Assembly: GCA_017792365.1 (NCBI GenBank)
Contig: CP051229.1
Span: 1,798,001-1,862,000 of the forward strand
Direction of reading: 5' to 3'
DNA length: 64,000 nt
Source of the DNA: Hyphomonas sp.
GTDB taxonomy: Bacteria; Pseudomonadota; Alphaproteobacteria; Caulobacterales; Hyphomonadaceae
Shown here: positions 10,302 through 18,852 of the stretch, one piece after another
Layout: every line of letters begins with the position of its first letter
Numbering within the stretch: position 1 is the stretch's first letter
Translations under genes and position numbers: made by a program
Notes under the pieces: model-generated
The model's database searches: none
What the model was told of the DNA's origin: nothing
The model's input: the letters and a program-made list of their open reading frames with translations, nothing else

Positions 10302-11074
10302 CCGACTTCAAAACCCTAACCCTCGAAACCGCAAGCCGCATCGCGACGATCACCCTCAACCGTCCCGACAGCCTCAACGCGCTCAACGCAGAAGTTATGC
10401 GCGAAGTCGTCGCCGCGATCCGCTCGGTGGAAGAAAACCCCAGCCTCGCCGTCACCATCATCACCGGCGCGGGCCGCGCCTTCGCCGCCGGCGCCGACAT
10501 CAAGGAGATGCAGCCGCAATCCTTCTCAGACATGTTCCTTGCCGACTACTTCGCCGGCTGGGACTATGTCGCCAACGCGCGCAAGCCGATCATCGCCGCA
10601 GTCAACGGCTTCGCGCTCGGCGGCGGCTGCGAACTCGCCATGATCTGCGACCTCATCATCGCCTCCGACAAGGCCAAGTTCGGCCAGCCCGAGATCAAGC
10701 TCGGCGTCGCCCCCGGCATGGGCGGCTCCCAGCGCCTCACCAAGGCCGTCGGCAAGGCCAAGGCGATGGACCTCGTCCTCACCGGCCGCATGATCGACGC
10801 CGCAGAGGCCGACCGCATCGGCCTTATCTCCCGCCTCGTCCCCCACGACGACCTGATGGCCGAAGCCCAGAAGGCCGCCGAGGAGATCGCCTCCTACTCC
10901 ATCGTCGCCTCGATGGCCGCCAAGGAAATGGTCGCCCGCGCCCTCGAACTCCCCACCACCGAAGGCGTCAAGTTCGAACGCCGCCTCTTCCACGCCCTCT
11001 TCGGCTCCGCCGACCAGAAAGAGGGAATGGACGCCTTCATCAACAAGCGCGACGCGAAGTTCGAGGATCGGTGA
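10298..11074 (+). CDS. Enoyl-CoA hydratase
   Basis: Crotonase-family enzyme of 258 residues that adds water across the 2,3 double bond of an acyl-CoA. In this setting it likely converts methacrylyl-CoA to 3-hydroxyisobutyryl-CoA in valine degradation. The oxyanion-hole motif (FAAGADIKEM, NGFALGGGCELAM) and the second catalytic glutamate (FGQPEIKLGVAPGMGGSQRL) are present. It begins in an ATGA overlap with an unrelated, AT-richer gene. Its stop overlaps the next small gene (TGATG). It could also serve general fatty-acid oxidation. Confidence 0.93.
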   Translation: MTDFKTLTLETASRIATITLNRPDSLNALNAEVMREVVAAIRSVEENPSLAVTIITGAGRAFAAGADIKEMQPQSFSDMFLADYFAGWDYVANARKPIIAAVNGFALGGGCELAMICDLIIASDKAKFGQPEIKLGVAPGMGGSQRLTKAVGKAKAMDLVLTGRMIDAAEADRIGLISRLVPHDDLMAEAQKAAEEIASYSIVASMAAKEMVARALELPTTEGVKFERRLFHALFGSADQKEGMDAFINKRDAKFEDR

Positions 11075-11564
11075 TGCGGACTGTCCGTCGTCCAATAAGT
11101 GTAGGCCTTGGCTTTGCGGCACTCCTCGCGCTCGCCGACACCAACATCGCGACGGGACAAACCGAGGCACTGGCGACGAAAGACACATGTGCCATCTTCG
11201 TGTCTCCGGAGAGGTACGACGGAAGCTTGATCGAGATCGAAGGCGTCTACGCGACCGACGGATTGACATTTGCCGGACTGCTGAACCGAGAATGCGATGC
11301 CCGTGCATTGGGGCTTCGATGGGATGACGCCGAACATGATCCTGCGCGGAAACAGCTAGTCGCCGGGAGGCCGATTTTGCGCGAGACTCGCGATGGGACG
11401 CTGTGTAGCAGGGCCCATCGAAATGCCTGTACGCGTGCGCGGAAAGCTGCTCGCGGATCCTTCGCGCCAGCGGCTGGACGGTTGATGTTGGCAAGATTCT
11501 GTACGTCGGTGATCCAATGACGGAGAACACTTGCGATCGCCCGGATAACGTTAGGGACAATTAG
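11074..11564 (+). CDS. Secreted hypothetical protein, reading frame broken twice
   Basis: The gene begins with a signal peptide (GLGFAALLALADTNIATGQT) and a conserved-looking core (DTCAIFVSPERYDGSLIEIE). In the first frame it would end at 11520 in a basic, unnatural tail. A more protein-like continuation runs in a second frame from about 11390 (CVAGPIEMPVRVRGKLLADP) and then in a third frame from about 11480 (VDVGKILYVGDPMTENTCDR). That third frame ends at TAG 11562-11564. This suggests one gene with two indels, either sequence error or decay. The composition is AT-richer than its neighbours. The reconstructed stop overlaps the GTG of the acyl-CoA dehydrogenase remnant. Function unknown. Confidence 0.55.
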
Positions 11565-11635
11565 TGCAGCTAACCGAAGAACAAACCCTAGTCGTCGAAA
11601 CCGCGAAGCGCTTCGCCGAGGAACGCGTCGGGTAA
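11564..11635 (+). pseudogene. Truncated 5' copy of the acyl-CoA dehydrogenase gene
   Basis: From GTG 11564 the sequence encodes MQLTEEQTLVVETAKRFAEE followed by RVG and a stop at 11633-11635. It closely matches the first 21 codons of the intact acyl-CoA dehydrogenase at 12092. About 57 of 62 bases agree, and several differences are synonymous. The similarity ends abruptly at CGCGTCGG/CGCCTCGC. It is therefore a remnant left by duplication or by insertion of the 11671-12084 gene, and cannot make an enzyme. Confidence 0.8.
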
Positions 11636-11673
11636 GGTTTCACTATGCGCCGACCACAAGGTTCAGAGCGTTG

Positions 11674-12084
11674 ATGGAGTATCTGCTTTTAAGTGCGTTT
11701 GTTGCCGCGGCGGCAGTCTGGGGAGGCGTTCTCGCTTTTATCATACCGTTGCAAACACCCATCTCGCTCGACGACAAAAAGACCTCTGTAGAGGACGAAG
11801 TGGCCCAAGGCTGGCTCCGGCGAACCATTCGGGTCGTATACGTTGTAGGCTGGCTCGGTTTGTTTCTTGTCTATGTCGGGGCCAAGCTCGCAATCGTGCT
11901 GTTTCTGCTCTCCGCGCCTGGCATCGCAGCATTGGAACTCTTCAGATCTGAATTGACAGGCCTATTGCATAGCAATTTTCTAATGCTGGCCCTTTTTGGC
12001 GTCCCTATGGTGACGTGCACTATCGCGAGATCGATTCGCGAACGAATGAAACGGCAACGCATGGGCGCTTCCGGCGCAGAATGA
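11674..12084 (+). CDS. Hypothetical membrane protein
   Basis: A 136-residue protein with about three hydrophobic segments: residues 4-25 (LLLSAFVAAAAVWGGVLAFI), 52-84 (YVVGWLGLFLVYVGAKLAIV) and 100-118. A charged C-terminus follows (ARSIRERMKRQRM). No known domain. A TTG directly before the ATG is an alternative start. The base composition is clearly AT-richer than the genes around it. The gene lies between the truncated and intact copies of the acyl-CoA dehydrogenase start, so it appears to have been inserted there. It ends 7 bases before the intact enzyme gene. Confidence 0.7.
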   Translation: MEYLLLSAFVAAAAVWGGVLAFIIPLQTPISLDDKKTSVEDEVAQGWLRRTIRVVYVVGWLGLFLVYVGAKLAIVLFLLSAPGIAALELFRSELTGLLHSNFLMLALFGVPMVTCTIARSIRERMKRQRMGASGAE

Positions 12085-12091
12085 CTTAGAG

Positions 12092-13225
12092 ATGACCCTA
12101 ACCGAAGAACAAACCCTGATCGTCGAAACAGCGAAGCGCTTCGCCGAAGAACGCCTCGCCCCCCACACGGCGAAGTGGGAAGACGAGGCCACGCTCGACC
12201 GCGCCACGCTGGAAGCCCTCGCCGAGCTCGGCTTCGGCGGCATCTACGTCGCCGAGGATGTCGGCGGCTCCGCCCTCTCGCGCTTCGACGCCGCCCTCAT
12301 CTTCGAACAGCTCTCGCGCGGCGATGTCTCCCACGCCGCCTTCCTGTCGATCCACAACATGGTCGCCTGGATGATCGACAGGTTCGCATCCGACGACGTC
12401 CGCAAGGCATGGCTCCCCAAACTCACAAGCATGGAAACCATCGCCTCCTACTGCCTCACCGAACCCGGCGCCGGCTCCGACGCCGCCAGCCTCAAGACCT
12501 CGGCAAAAAGAGACGGAGACCACTACGTCCTCAACGGCGCCAAGGCCTTCATCTCCGGCGCCAACTTCTCCGACATCTACGTCGCCATGGTCCGCACCTC
12601 CGATGACGGCGCGCGCGGCGTCTCCACCCTCATCGTCGAGAACGGAACCGAAGGCCTCTCCTTCGGCGCGCCGGAAAAGAAGATGGGCTGGCGCGCCCAG
12701 CCCACCGCCATCGTCTCGTTCGATGATTGCCGCGTCCCCGCCGCCAACCGCGTCGGCGATGAAGGCGCAGGCTTCAAATACGCCATGGCCGGCCTCGACG
12801 GCGGCCGCCTCAACATCGCCGCGTGCGCCCTTGGCGGCGCACAGATGGCGCTCGAAAAAGCCTATGCCTACGCGCAGGAACGCCGCCAGTTCGGCAGGGC
12901 CATCCTCGATTTCCAGGCCACCCAGTTCAAGCTCGCCGACATGGAAACCGAACTCCAGGCCGCCCGCGCACTTCTCTACACCGCCGCGCAAAAGCTCGAC
13001 GCCAAGGCGCCCGACGCCACCAAGTTCTGCGCCATGGCCAAGCGCTTCGTCACCGACACAGCCTTCAAGGTCGCCAACGACGCCCTCCAGATCCACGGCG
13101 GCTACGGCTACCTCGCCGACTACGGCATCGAACGCATCGTGAGAGACCTCCGCGTCCACCAGATCCTGGAGGGCACCAACGAAGTCATGCGCGTCATCAT
13201 CTCCCGCGAGATGAGCCGCACCTGA
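12092..13225 (+). CDS. Acyl-CoA dehydrogenase, probably isobutyryl-CoA dehydrogenase
   Basis: FAD-dependent dehydrogenase of 377 residues introducing a 2,3 double bond into an acyl-CoA thioester. Family signatures are YCLTEPGAGSDAASLKTSAK, the flavin/substrate stretch ERRQFGRAILDFQATQFKLA, and the catalytic-glutamate region HQILEGTNEVMRVIISREM. Co-location with mmsA, mmsB, enoyl-CoA hydratase and 3-hydroxyisobutyryl-CoA hydrolase points to isobutyryl-CoA as substrate (valine pathway). A general short/branched-chain acyl-CoA is the alternative. A partial copy of its 5' end lies 0.5 kb upstream. Confidence 0.92.
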   Translation: MTLTEEQTLIVETAKRFAEERLAPHTAKWEDEATLDRATLEALAELGFGGIYVAEDVGGSALSRFDAALIFEQLSRGDVSHAAFLSIHNMVAWMIDRFASDDVRKAWLPKLTSMETIASYCLTEPGAGSDAASLKTSAKRDGDHYVLNGAKAFISGANFSDIYVAMVRTSDDGARGVSTLIVENGTEGLSFGAPEKKMGWRAQPTAIVSFDDCRVPAANRVGDEGAGFKYAMAGLDGGRLNIAACALGGAQMALEKAYAYAQERRQFGRAILDFQATQFKLADMETELQAARALLYTAAQKLDAKAPDATKFCAMAKRFVTDTAFKVANDALQIHGGYGYLADYGIERIVRDLRVHQILEGTNEVMRVIISREMSRT

Positions 13226-13242
13226 TCGGCCGCTCACGTCAT

Positions 13243-13416
13243 TCCGGGCGAAGCCCGGACGTGATCCGGGGGCCGCAGACCCGGAACCCAGCCCATCCGA
13301 CGAGACTTCCCCCCGCTCATCCCGACGAAAGTCGGGATCCAGTCCTCAGGATAAAGCCGGGCGCCGCCCGACCGCATCTCCTCCTGCGCACAATGGATTC
13401 CGGCTTCCGCCGGAAT
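13243..13416. repeat. Mosaic of three palindromic repeats
   Basis: Three perfect short palindromes follow one another: TCCGGGC-GAA-GCCCGGA at 13243-13259, ATCCCGAC-GAAA-GTCGGGAT at 13319-13338, and ATTCCGGC-TTCC-GCCGGAAT at 13397-13416. They form a REP/BIME-like mosaic downstream of the acyl-CoA dehydrogenase. They could stabilise or end its transcript. Confidence 0.7.
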
Positions 13417-13524
13417 GAGCGGTGAGAGAAACCTCCTGGATATCCCCCAATCAATCCAACACCCCTCCGCCCACACTACATTCCTCAAATCGCGCTTCAC
13501 GAAGGGCAGGCCAACCAACCTGAA

Positions 13525-13666
13525 GCGCGGGGCGAAACGTCCGCGCCAGCAAGCCGGGTCCACACCACCCGGCAAAGCAGCAAAGACCGACCGCCGCGGG
13601 CGCGCTGGCGACAGCAAACCTGAACTACGAACGACAACAAACAAAGCTGAAGCCAGCGCCCCGCGC
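13525..13666. other. Structured intergenic segment, candidate non-coding RNA
   Basis: No convincing gene lies between 13426 and 13754. Within this gap, segments pair in a nested way: 13525-13534 with 13657-13666 (10 perfect pairs), 13544-13550 with 13604-13610 (7 pairs), and 13553-13559 with 13567-13573 (7-pair hairpin, 7-base loop). An alternative 6-pair stem joins 13525-13530 to 13541-13546. Such closed nesting is what a structured RNA would show, but high GC makes chance pairing common. Neither strand can be chosen and no RNA family is recognised. Confidence 0.3.
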
Positions 13667-13754
13667 CCTTCACTTCACCCTTACCTCCAGATGCAAACGC
13701 GCCATGGAGCTTTCGGCGCATCCGCCAGCGACAAGCGGCGCTCCCACACGCCCC

Positions 13755-14210
13755 CTAACCGCCAGGATTCTGCCGCTCCCATTCCAGGTCCCACTCGTAA
13801 AGCAGAAACGGCTGCGGATTGTCGTCCGGATCGCTGGCCGAGCCGAACAGCGCCTTGCCTTCGACATTGTCGCTCGCCGTCCCCAGCCACGCGTAGGCCA
13901 GCCCCCGCTCCCGCGCGAGTTCAACCATTGCATCCAGCAACTTCCGCCCGATGCCCTTGCGCCTATAGGCCTCGTCCACCCCGACCTCGTTGATGAACAT
14001 CTGCCACGGCTTGTCCGGATGAACGTAGATGAACGACGAACACATCCCCACCACGCGCCCGTCCGCCTCGGCGAAAACCATCTCGTGCCGCGGACACGCG
14101 AGGAAGTCCTCGAGGCTGTCCGCGCGGATCGCGTGATCGAACACATCGACCGTCACCTTATCCAGCAGCCGCGCAGTCTCCCGATCCAGCCGGTGTATCA
14201 CAACGTCCAT
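13755..14210 (-). CDS. GNAT family N-acetyltransferase
   Basis: A 151-residue acetyltransferase of the GNAT fold, transferring acetyl from acetyl-CoA to an amine. The acetyl-CoA-binding motif A is visible as EVGVDEAYRRKGIGRKLLDA, where the R-x-x-G-I-G loop binds the pyrophosphate. The N-terminal half (HEMVFAEADGRVVGMCSSFI) fits the aminoglycoside 3-N-acetyltransferase-like subgroup, but no substrate can be assigned. It stands alone on the minus strand, facing the valine cluster. Confidence 0.85.
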   Translation of the reverse strand: MDVVIHRLDRETARLLDKVTVDVFDHAIRADSLEDFLACPRHEMVFAEADGRVVGMCSSFIYVHPDKPWQMFINEVGVDEAYRRKGIGRKLLDAMVELARERGLAYAWLGTASDNVEGKALFGSASDPDDNPQPFLLYEWDLEWERQNPGG

Positions 14211-14341
14211 GTCGCGTTCCTCCCTGCCGCGAGCTTACACAGGGCCGCCCCGGGAAGAAGTCCTCCACCACGAAGTGGGGGAGGTGGATCGCGGCGCAGC
14301 TGCGAGACGGAGGGGGCAAGCACACACCCCTCAACCGCGTT

Positions 14342-14357
14342 CCCCGCGAAGGCGGGG
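14342..14357. repeat. Single REP-like palindrome in a 300-base gap
   Basis: CCCCGC-GAAG-GCGGGG, identical to the element at 9666-9681. It lies in the 14211-14523 gap between the divergent acetyltransferase and 3-hydroxyisobutyryl-CoA hydrolase genes. The gap must hold both promoters; nothing else was recognised in it. Confidence 0.65.
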
Positions 14358-14523
14358 ACCCGGCCAACGGCCAGAGGCCGCTTCAATCCAGACACCCCAG
14401 CACGACGACAATCGGGCCAGCGCACCGGACCGCCCTGCCGATGCGGAACACGCGTCTCCCGCCCCCCAAAAGGATGACACCGCCCCCATCCCCCGCTAAT
14501 CCTCCCGGACAAGGGAGAAACGC

Positions 14524-15564
14524 ATGACCAACGAGGTAATCGCCTCCATCGAGGGCGCAGCCGGGCGCATCACGCTGAACCGGCCGGAGGCGCTCCACGC
14601 CCTCAACGAGGACATGTGCCTCGCCATGTACGACGCCCTGCAGGAATGGCGGAGGGACCCGGCGGTCAAGCTCATCATCATCGACCACGCCCCCGGTACG
14701 CGCGGCTTCTGCGCCGGCGGCGACATCCGCATGCTGGCCGAGTCAGGGCAAGGCACGGGCCAGGCCGCACGCGACTTCTTCCGCGCCGAATACCGCCTCA
14801 ACACGCTGCTCTACAACTACGAGAAGGCCATCGTCGCCTTCCAGGACGGCGTCACGATGGGCGGCGGCGTCGGCATATCGGTCCACGGCTCGCACCGCGT
14901 CGCCACGGAGAACACCGTCTTCGCCATGCCCGAAACCGGCATCGGCCTGTTCCCGGATGTCGGCGGCGGCTGGTTCCTGCCGCGCCTGCCCCACGGCCCC
15001 GCGCTCGGCATGTGGCTGGCCCTCACCGGCGAACGCCTCAAGGGCGCAGACTGCGTCGCAGCCGGTATCGCAACCGAGTTCATGAAGTCCGACGTCATCG
15101 ATGCCGTGAAGCAATCGCTCTACACCGGCGACCTCGAGCTCCTCGAAGCCATGGAATGGGACGAAAGCGCGCCATTCGAAGACCACCTCGGCGTCATGGA
15201 AGCCTGCTTCAACAAGGACAGCGTCGAGCAGATCTTCGATGCGCTGGGCACCCACACATCCGACTGGGCCAAGAAGCAGCTCGACACCCTGAAGAAGAAA
15301 TCACCGCAGACGCTCAAGGTCGCCCACCGCCAGCTCAGGGAAGGCGCGAAGCACGCAACCTTCGAAGACAACATGCGGATGGAATACCGCATCGGCGCCC
15401 GCGTCATCCATCGCCATGACTTCGCGGAGGGCGTCCGCGCCGTCATCGTCGACAAGGACAACAATCCCGACTGGGATCCCGCCACCATCCTCGGCGTCAC
15501 CGACGAGATGCTCGACGACATCTTCGCCCCGCTGCCGGACGATGAAGAACTCACCTTCGAATAG
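14524..15564 (+). CDS. 3-hydroxyisobutyryl-CoA hydrolase
   Basis: Crotonase-fold thioesterase of 346 residues that releases 3-hydroxyisobutyrate from its CoA ester. It is longer than ordinary enoyl-CoA hydratases, with the extended C-terminus of the HIBCH subgroup (RIGARVIHRHDFAEGVRAVI, DNNPDWDPATI). Key stretches are GTRGFCAGGDIRML (oxyanion hole) and FAMPETGIGLFPDVGGGWFL, which holds the catalytic Glu and Asp. It is followed 10 bases later by mmsB, which oxidises its product, so the two form an operon. Confidence 0.93.
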   Translation: MTNEVIASIEGAAGRITLNRPEALHALNEDMCLAMYDALQEWRRDPAVKLIIIDHAPGTRGFCAGGDIRMLAESGQGTGQAARDFFRAEYRLNTLLYNYEKAIVAFQDGVTMGGGVGISVHGSHRVATENTVFAMPETGIGLFPDVGGGWFLPRLPHGPALGMWLALTGERLKGADCVAAGIATEFMKSDVIDAVKQSLYTGDLELLEAMEWDESAPFEDHLGVMEACFNKDSVEQIFDALGTHTSDWAKKQLDTLKKKSPQTLKVAHRQLREGAKHATFEDNMRMEYRIGARVIHRHDFAEGVRAVIVDKDNNPDWDPATILGVTDEMLDDIFAPLPDDEELTFE

Positions 15565-15573
15565 GACAAATCC

Positions 15574-16464
15574 ATGACCAGCATCGCCTTCATCGGTCTC
15601 GGAAACATGGGCGGCGGCATGTGCGCCAACCTTGCGAAGAAGGGCCATGACGTCTCCGCCTTCGACCTCAACGCCGAAGCCGTCGCCCGCGCAGTGGAAG
15701 CCGGCGCCTCCGCCGCACAGGACATCGAACAGGCCGTCCGCAACGCGGAAATCGTGGTCACCATGCTCCCCGCCGGCAAGCATGTCCGCCAAGTCTATCT
15801 CGAGAGCGGCGGCGTCACCGACTGCGCCGCAGAAGGCTCGCTCTTCATCGACTGCTCCACGATCGCCGTCGATGACGCCCGCAGCGTCTCGGCCGAAGTC
15901 AGGAAGCTCGGCTTCGACATGGTCGACGCCCCGGTCTCCGGCGGCACCGCCGCGGCCGACGCCGGCACGCTCACCTTCATGGTCGGCGGCGAGGACGACG
16001 CCTTCGAGCGCGCCCGGTCCATCCTCGACGCCATGGGCAAGAACGTCTTCCATGCCGGCGCCTCGGGCAACGGCCAGGCCGCCAAGATCGCCAACAACAT
16101 GCTGCTCGGCGTCTCGATGATCGCCACCAGCGAAGCCTTCAACCTCGCCCGAAAGCTGGGCCTCGACGCCCAGACCTTCTTCGACATTTCCTCGAAGGCG
16201 TCCGGACAGTGCTGGTCGATGACCTCCTACTGCCCCGAACCCGGCCCGGTGCCCGCCGCGCCCTCCAACCGCGACTACGCCGCCGGCTTCGCCGTCGCCA
16301 TGATGCTGAAGGACCTCCGCCTCGCGCAGGAAGCCGCAAAGTCAGCCGACGCCGCCCCCCCCTTCGGCGGCGCCGCCGAAGCCTTCTACACCGCACTCGA
16401 CAACGACGGCCACGGCGGCCTCGACTTCTCCGCCGCCATGAAACGCATCAAGGGCGAGATTTGA
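15574..16464 (+). CDS. mmsB: 3-hydroxyisobutyrate dehydrogenase
   Basis: NAD-dependent beta-hydroxyacid dehydrogenase of 296 residues that oxidises 3-hydroxyisobutyrate to methylmalonate semialdehyde, the substrate of MmsA. The Rossmann motif is IAFIGLGNMGGGMCANLAKK. The substrate-binding signature is VDAPVSGGTAAADAGTLTFM. The catalytic lysine lies in GNGQAAKIANNMLLG. AGGAC precedes ATG 15574. Located directly after the hydrolase gene, it completes the isobutyryl-CoA to propionyl-CoA route encoded in this cluster. Confidence 0.95.
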   Translation: MTSIAFIGLGNMGGGMCANLAKKGHDVSAFDLNAEAVARAVEAGASAAQDIEQAVRNAEIVVTMLPAGKHVRQVYLESGGVTDCAAEGSLFIDCSTIAVDDARSVSAEVRKLGFDMVDAPVSGGTAAADAGTLTFMVGGEDDAFERARSILDAMGKNVFHAGASGNGQAAKIANNMLLGVSMIATSEAFNLARKLGLDAQTFFDISSKASGQCWSMTSYCPEPGPVPAAPSNRDYAAGFAVAMMLKDLRLAQEAAKSADAAPPFGGAAEAFYTALDNDGHGGLDFSAAMKRIKGEI

Positions 16465-16489
16465 AACGGCGCCCCAACCACTCCCGTCA

Positions 16490-16518
16490 TCCCGGACAAG
16501 CGAAGCGCAGATCCGGGA
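16490..16518. repeat. Dispersed palindromic repeat
   Basis: TCCCGGA at 16490-16496 pairs with TCCGGGA at 16512-16518 around a 15-base loop. This is a REP-like element between mmsB and the GMC oxidoreductase gene and may act as a transcript end for mmsB. Confidence 0.55.
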
Positions 16519-16594
16519 CCCGGCAACCCTCACAATCCCTCGCATGCCGCCGGATCTCGGACGACGCTGCACGCCTCCGGGGTGACAGCCTGGT

Positions 16595-18220
16595 ATGAAC
16601 CAACCCAACCAGATCGAAGGCGAATACGACTACATCATCGTCGGCGCTGGCTCGGCCGGCTGCGTCCTCGCCAACCGTCTCTCTGCCGATCCGCGCAACC
16701 GCGTCCTGCTTCTGGAAGCCGGCGGCAAGGACAACTGGATCTGGTTCCACATCCCGGCCGGCTATCTTTTCGCCATCGGCAATCCCCGCGCCGACTGGAT
16801 GTTCCGCACCGCAGAGGAGCCTGGCCTCAACGGACGCTCCCTCGCCTACCCGCGCGGCAAGGTGATCGGCGGCTGCTCGGCGATCAACGCCATGATCTCC
16901 ATGCGCGGCCAGACCGCCGACTACGAGCACTGGCGCCAGCTGGGCCTTGCCGGCTGGAGCTGGAACGATGTCTCGCCCGTCTTCCGCGAGCTCGAATCCC
17001 ACTTCCTCGGCGCCACGGAACACCACGGCGACCGGGGCGAGTTTCCGGTCGCCGAACCCCGCATCCGCTGGGACATCCTCGACGCCGTTCGCGAAGCCGC
17101 AGCGCAGATGGGCATCCCGAAATCCGACGACTTCAACACCGGCGACAACGAAGGCGCCGGCGCCTTCCACGTCAACCAGAAGCGCGGCCTGCGCGTCTCC
17201 GCCGCCACCGCCTTTCTCAAGCCGGTCCTCGATCGCGCCAACCTCCGCCTCGAAACCGGCGTCGAAGTCGACCAGCTCACCTTCGAGGGTAGGCGCGCAA
17301 CCGGCGTCACCTATCGCCGCAAAGGCCAGACTTACACCGCAACCACAAACGGCGAAGTCATCCTCTCTGCTGGTTCAATCGGCTCGGTACAGATCCTCCA
17401 GCGCTCCGGCGTCGGCCCTGCCGAAACGCTGCGCCCAGCAGGCATCGCCGTGCGCCACGAGCTCAAGGGCGTCGGCCGCAACCTCCAGGACCATCTCCAG
17501 CAGCGCGCAATCTACGAAGTCTCTGGCGTCCGCACGCTCAACACCGACTACCACTTCCTCCCGCGCCGCGCCTGGATGGGCATCGAGTACGCCCTGTTCC
17601 GCCGCGGCCCGCTCACCATGGCGCCCAGCCAGCTCGGCATCTTCACCCGCTCCGACCCGTCGCGCGAACGCCCCAACATCCAGTTCCACGTCCAGCCGCT
17701 CTCGCTCGACAAGTTCGGCGACCCCTTGCACAAATACCCCGCCATCACCGTCAGCGCCTGCAACCTGCAGCCCACCGCGCGCGGCGAGATCAGCATCAAA
17801 AGCCCCGACCCGTCCGACAAGCCGCACATCGCGCCCGCCTACCTCTCGACCGACGAGGACCGTCGCGTCGCCGCCGACGCCATCCGCGTCACGCGCAAGC
17901 TCATGCAACAGGCGGCGATGGCGCCCTACTGGCCAAAGGAAGTCCTGCCCGGATCGAAAGTCGGCGACAGCGAAGAAGCCCTCGCCAGAGCCGCAGGCGA
18001 CATCGGCACAACCATCTTCCATCCCGTCGGCACCGCCAAGATGGGCCTCGCCTCCGACCCCACAGCCGTCACCGACGAACGCCTCCGCGTCCACGGCCTC
18101 GACCGCCTGCGCATCATCGACGCCTCGGTCATGCCAACCATCACCTCCGGGAACACCAACACCCCCACCATGATGATCGCCGCCAAGGGCGCAGCGATGG
18201 TGCTGGAGGATGCGCGCTAG
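16595..18220 (+). CDS. GMC family FAD-dependent oxidoreductase (choline/alcohol dehydrogenase-like)
   Basis: A 541-residue glucose-methanol-choline oxidoreductase. The N-terminal FAD-binding motif is [23 protein letters not shown] signature 1 is around [20 protein letters not shown] and signature 2 around [19 protein letters not shown]. The active-site histidine is in [13 protein letters not shown], and the second catalytic position is the Asn of [13 protein letters not shown]. Relatives oxidise choline or medium-chain alcohols; the true substrate cannot be read here. The convergent TetR gene 9 bases away is a possible regulator. Confidence 0.92.
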   Translation: MNQPNQIEGEYDYIIVGAGSAGCVLANRLSADPRNRVLLLEAGGKDNWIWFHIPAGYLFAIGNPRADWMFRTAEEPGLNGRSLAYPRGKVIGGCSAINAMISMRGQTADYEHWRQLGLAGWSWNDVSPVFRELESHFLGATEHHGDRGEFPVAEPRIRWDILDAVREAAAQMGIPKSDDFNTGDNEGAGAFHVNQKRGLRVSAATAFLKPVLDRANLRLETGVEVDQLTFEGRRATGVTYRRKGQTYTATTNGEVILSAGSIGSVQILQRSGVGPAETLRPAGIAVRHELKGVGRNLQDHLQQRAIYEVSGVRTLNTDYHFLPRRAWMGIEYALFRRGPLTMAPSQLGIFTRSDPSRERPNIQFHVQPLSLDKFGDPLHKYPAITVSACNLQPTARGEISIKSPDPSDKPHIAPAYLSTDEDRRVAADAIRVTRKLMQQAAMAPYWPKEVLPGSKVGDSEEALARAAGDIGTTIFHPVGTAKMGLASDPTAVTDERLRVHGLDRLRIIDASVMPTITSGNTNTPTMMIAAKGAAMVLEDAR

Positions 18221-18229
18221 TCCGGGCGT

Positions 18230-18847
18230 CTAGCTCCTTTGCGGCGTGAACAGCAGCTTCAGATACGACCGCAGCAACATGATCTGCCGCGCGGTGGCGT
18301 CCGGTTCGCCGACCGCCTTCGATACGATCAGCCCGCCTTCAATGACGCCGCTCACCATGTCGGCCAGATCATCGAGATCCACCTCATCGCGTGGCGGATA
18401 GATCGCAACGATCTCATCAATCGCGGCGCGAAACCGCCTGCGCCATCCCAACACCGCCACCTTGTTCGCTTCGCGCACATCGGCATTGAACAGGCGGTCC
18501 TGGTAGACCGCCGTCGCCACGATGCACCCAGGATGCCCATTCGGCATATCCGCGATGAGTTCGGCCAGCAGCTTGATCGCGATCAGCGTCGACTGCAGCG
18601 GATCATCAGACAATTCCCGCGCCCGCGCGAACACGTCGTCGAACAGCTCATCCTCCACGGACACATGCCGCTCGATCAGCGCCTTCGCCAGCGCATTCTT
18701 GTCCGGAAAGTGATAGAAGAATCCGCCTTTGGTGATGTTGGCCGCCGCAACGATCTCCTCGATCGAGGTTGCGTCAAACCCCTTCGCCAGCACCGCATCC
18801 TGCGCGACATCCATGATCCGCGCCCGCGTTTCCTCGCCTCTGGCCAT
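18230..18847 (-). CDS. TetR/AcrR family transcriptional regulator
   Basis: A 205-residue regulator with an N-terminal helix-turn-helix domain (DATSIEEIVAAANITKGGFF, then YHFPDKNALAKALIERH). The C-terminus is a ligand-binding domain of the type found in many alphaproteobacterial TetR proteins. The start is taken at ATG 18847, where the family pattern begins (MARGEETRARIMDVAQDAVL); upstream in-frame sequence lacks domain character. A near-perfect inverted repeat sits 6 bases before the start, suggesting autoregulation. Likely targets are the divergent homocysteine S-methyltransferase or the convergent GMC gene. Confidence 0.9.
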   Translation of the reverse strand: MARGEETRARIMDVAQDAVLAKGFDATSIEEIVAAANITKGGFFYHFPDKNALAKALIERHVSVEDELFDDVFARARELSDDPLQSTLIAIKLLAELIADMPNGHPGCIVATAVYQDRLFNADVREANKVAVLGWRRRFRAAIDEIVAIYPPRDEVDLDDLADMVSGVIEGGLIVSKAVGEPDATARQIMLLRSYLKLLFTPQRS

Positions 18848-18852
18848 CTCGA

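Noticed and set aside
13480-13700. tmRNA, RNase P RNA or 6S RNA in the structured gap
   Set aside because: No TPsiC-like element, tag frame ending in LAA/VAA, or conserved RNase P core sequence is visible; only generic nested stems.
13415-13993. 192-residue open frame after the acyl-CoA dehydrogenase
   Set aside because: It begins in a palindromic repeat, runs through the structured gap and then antisense to the acetyltransferase; basic low-information sequence.
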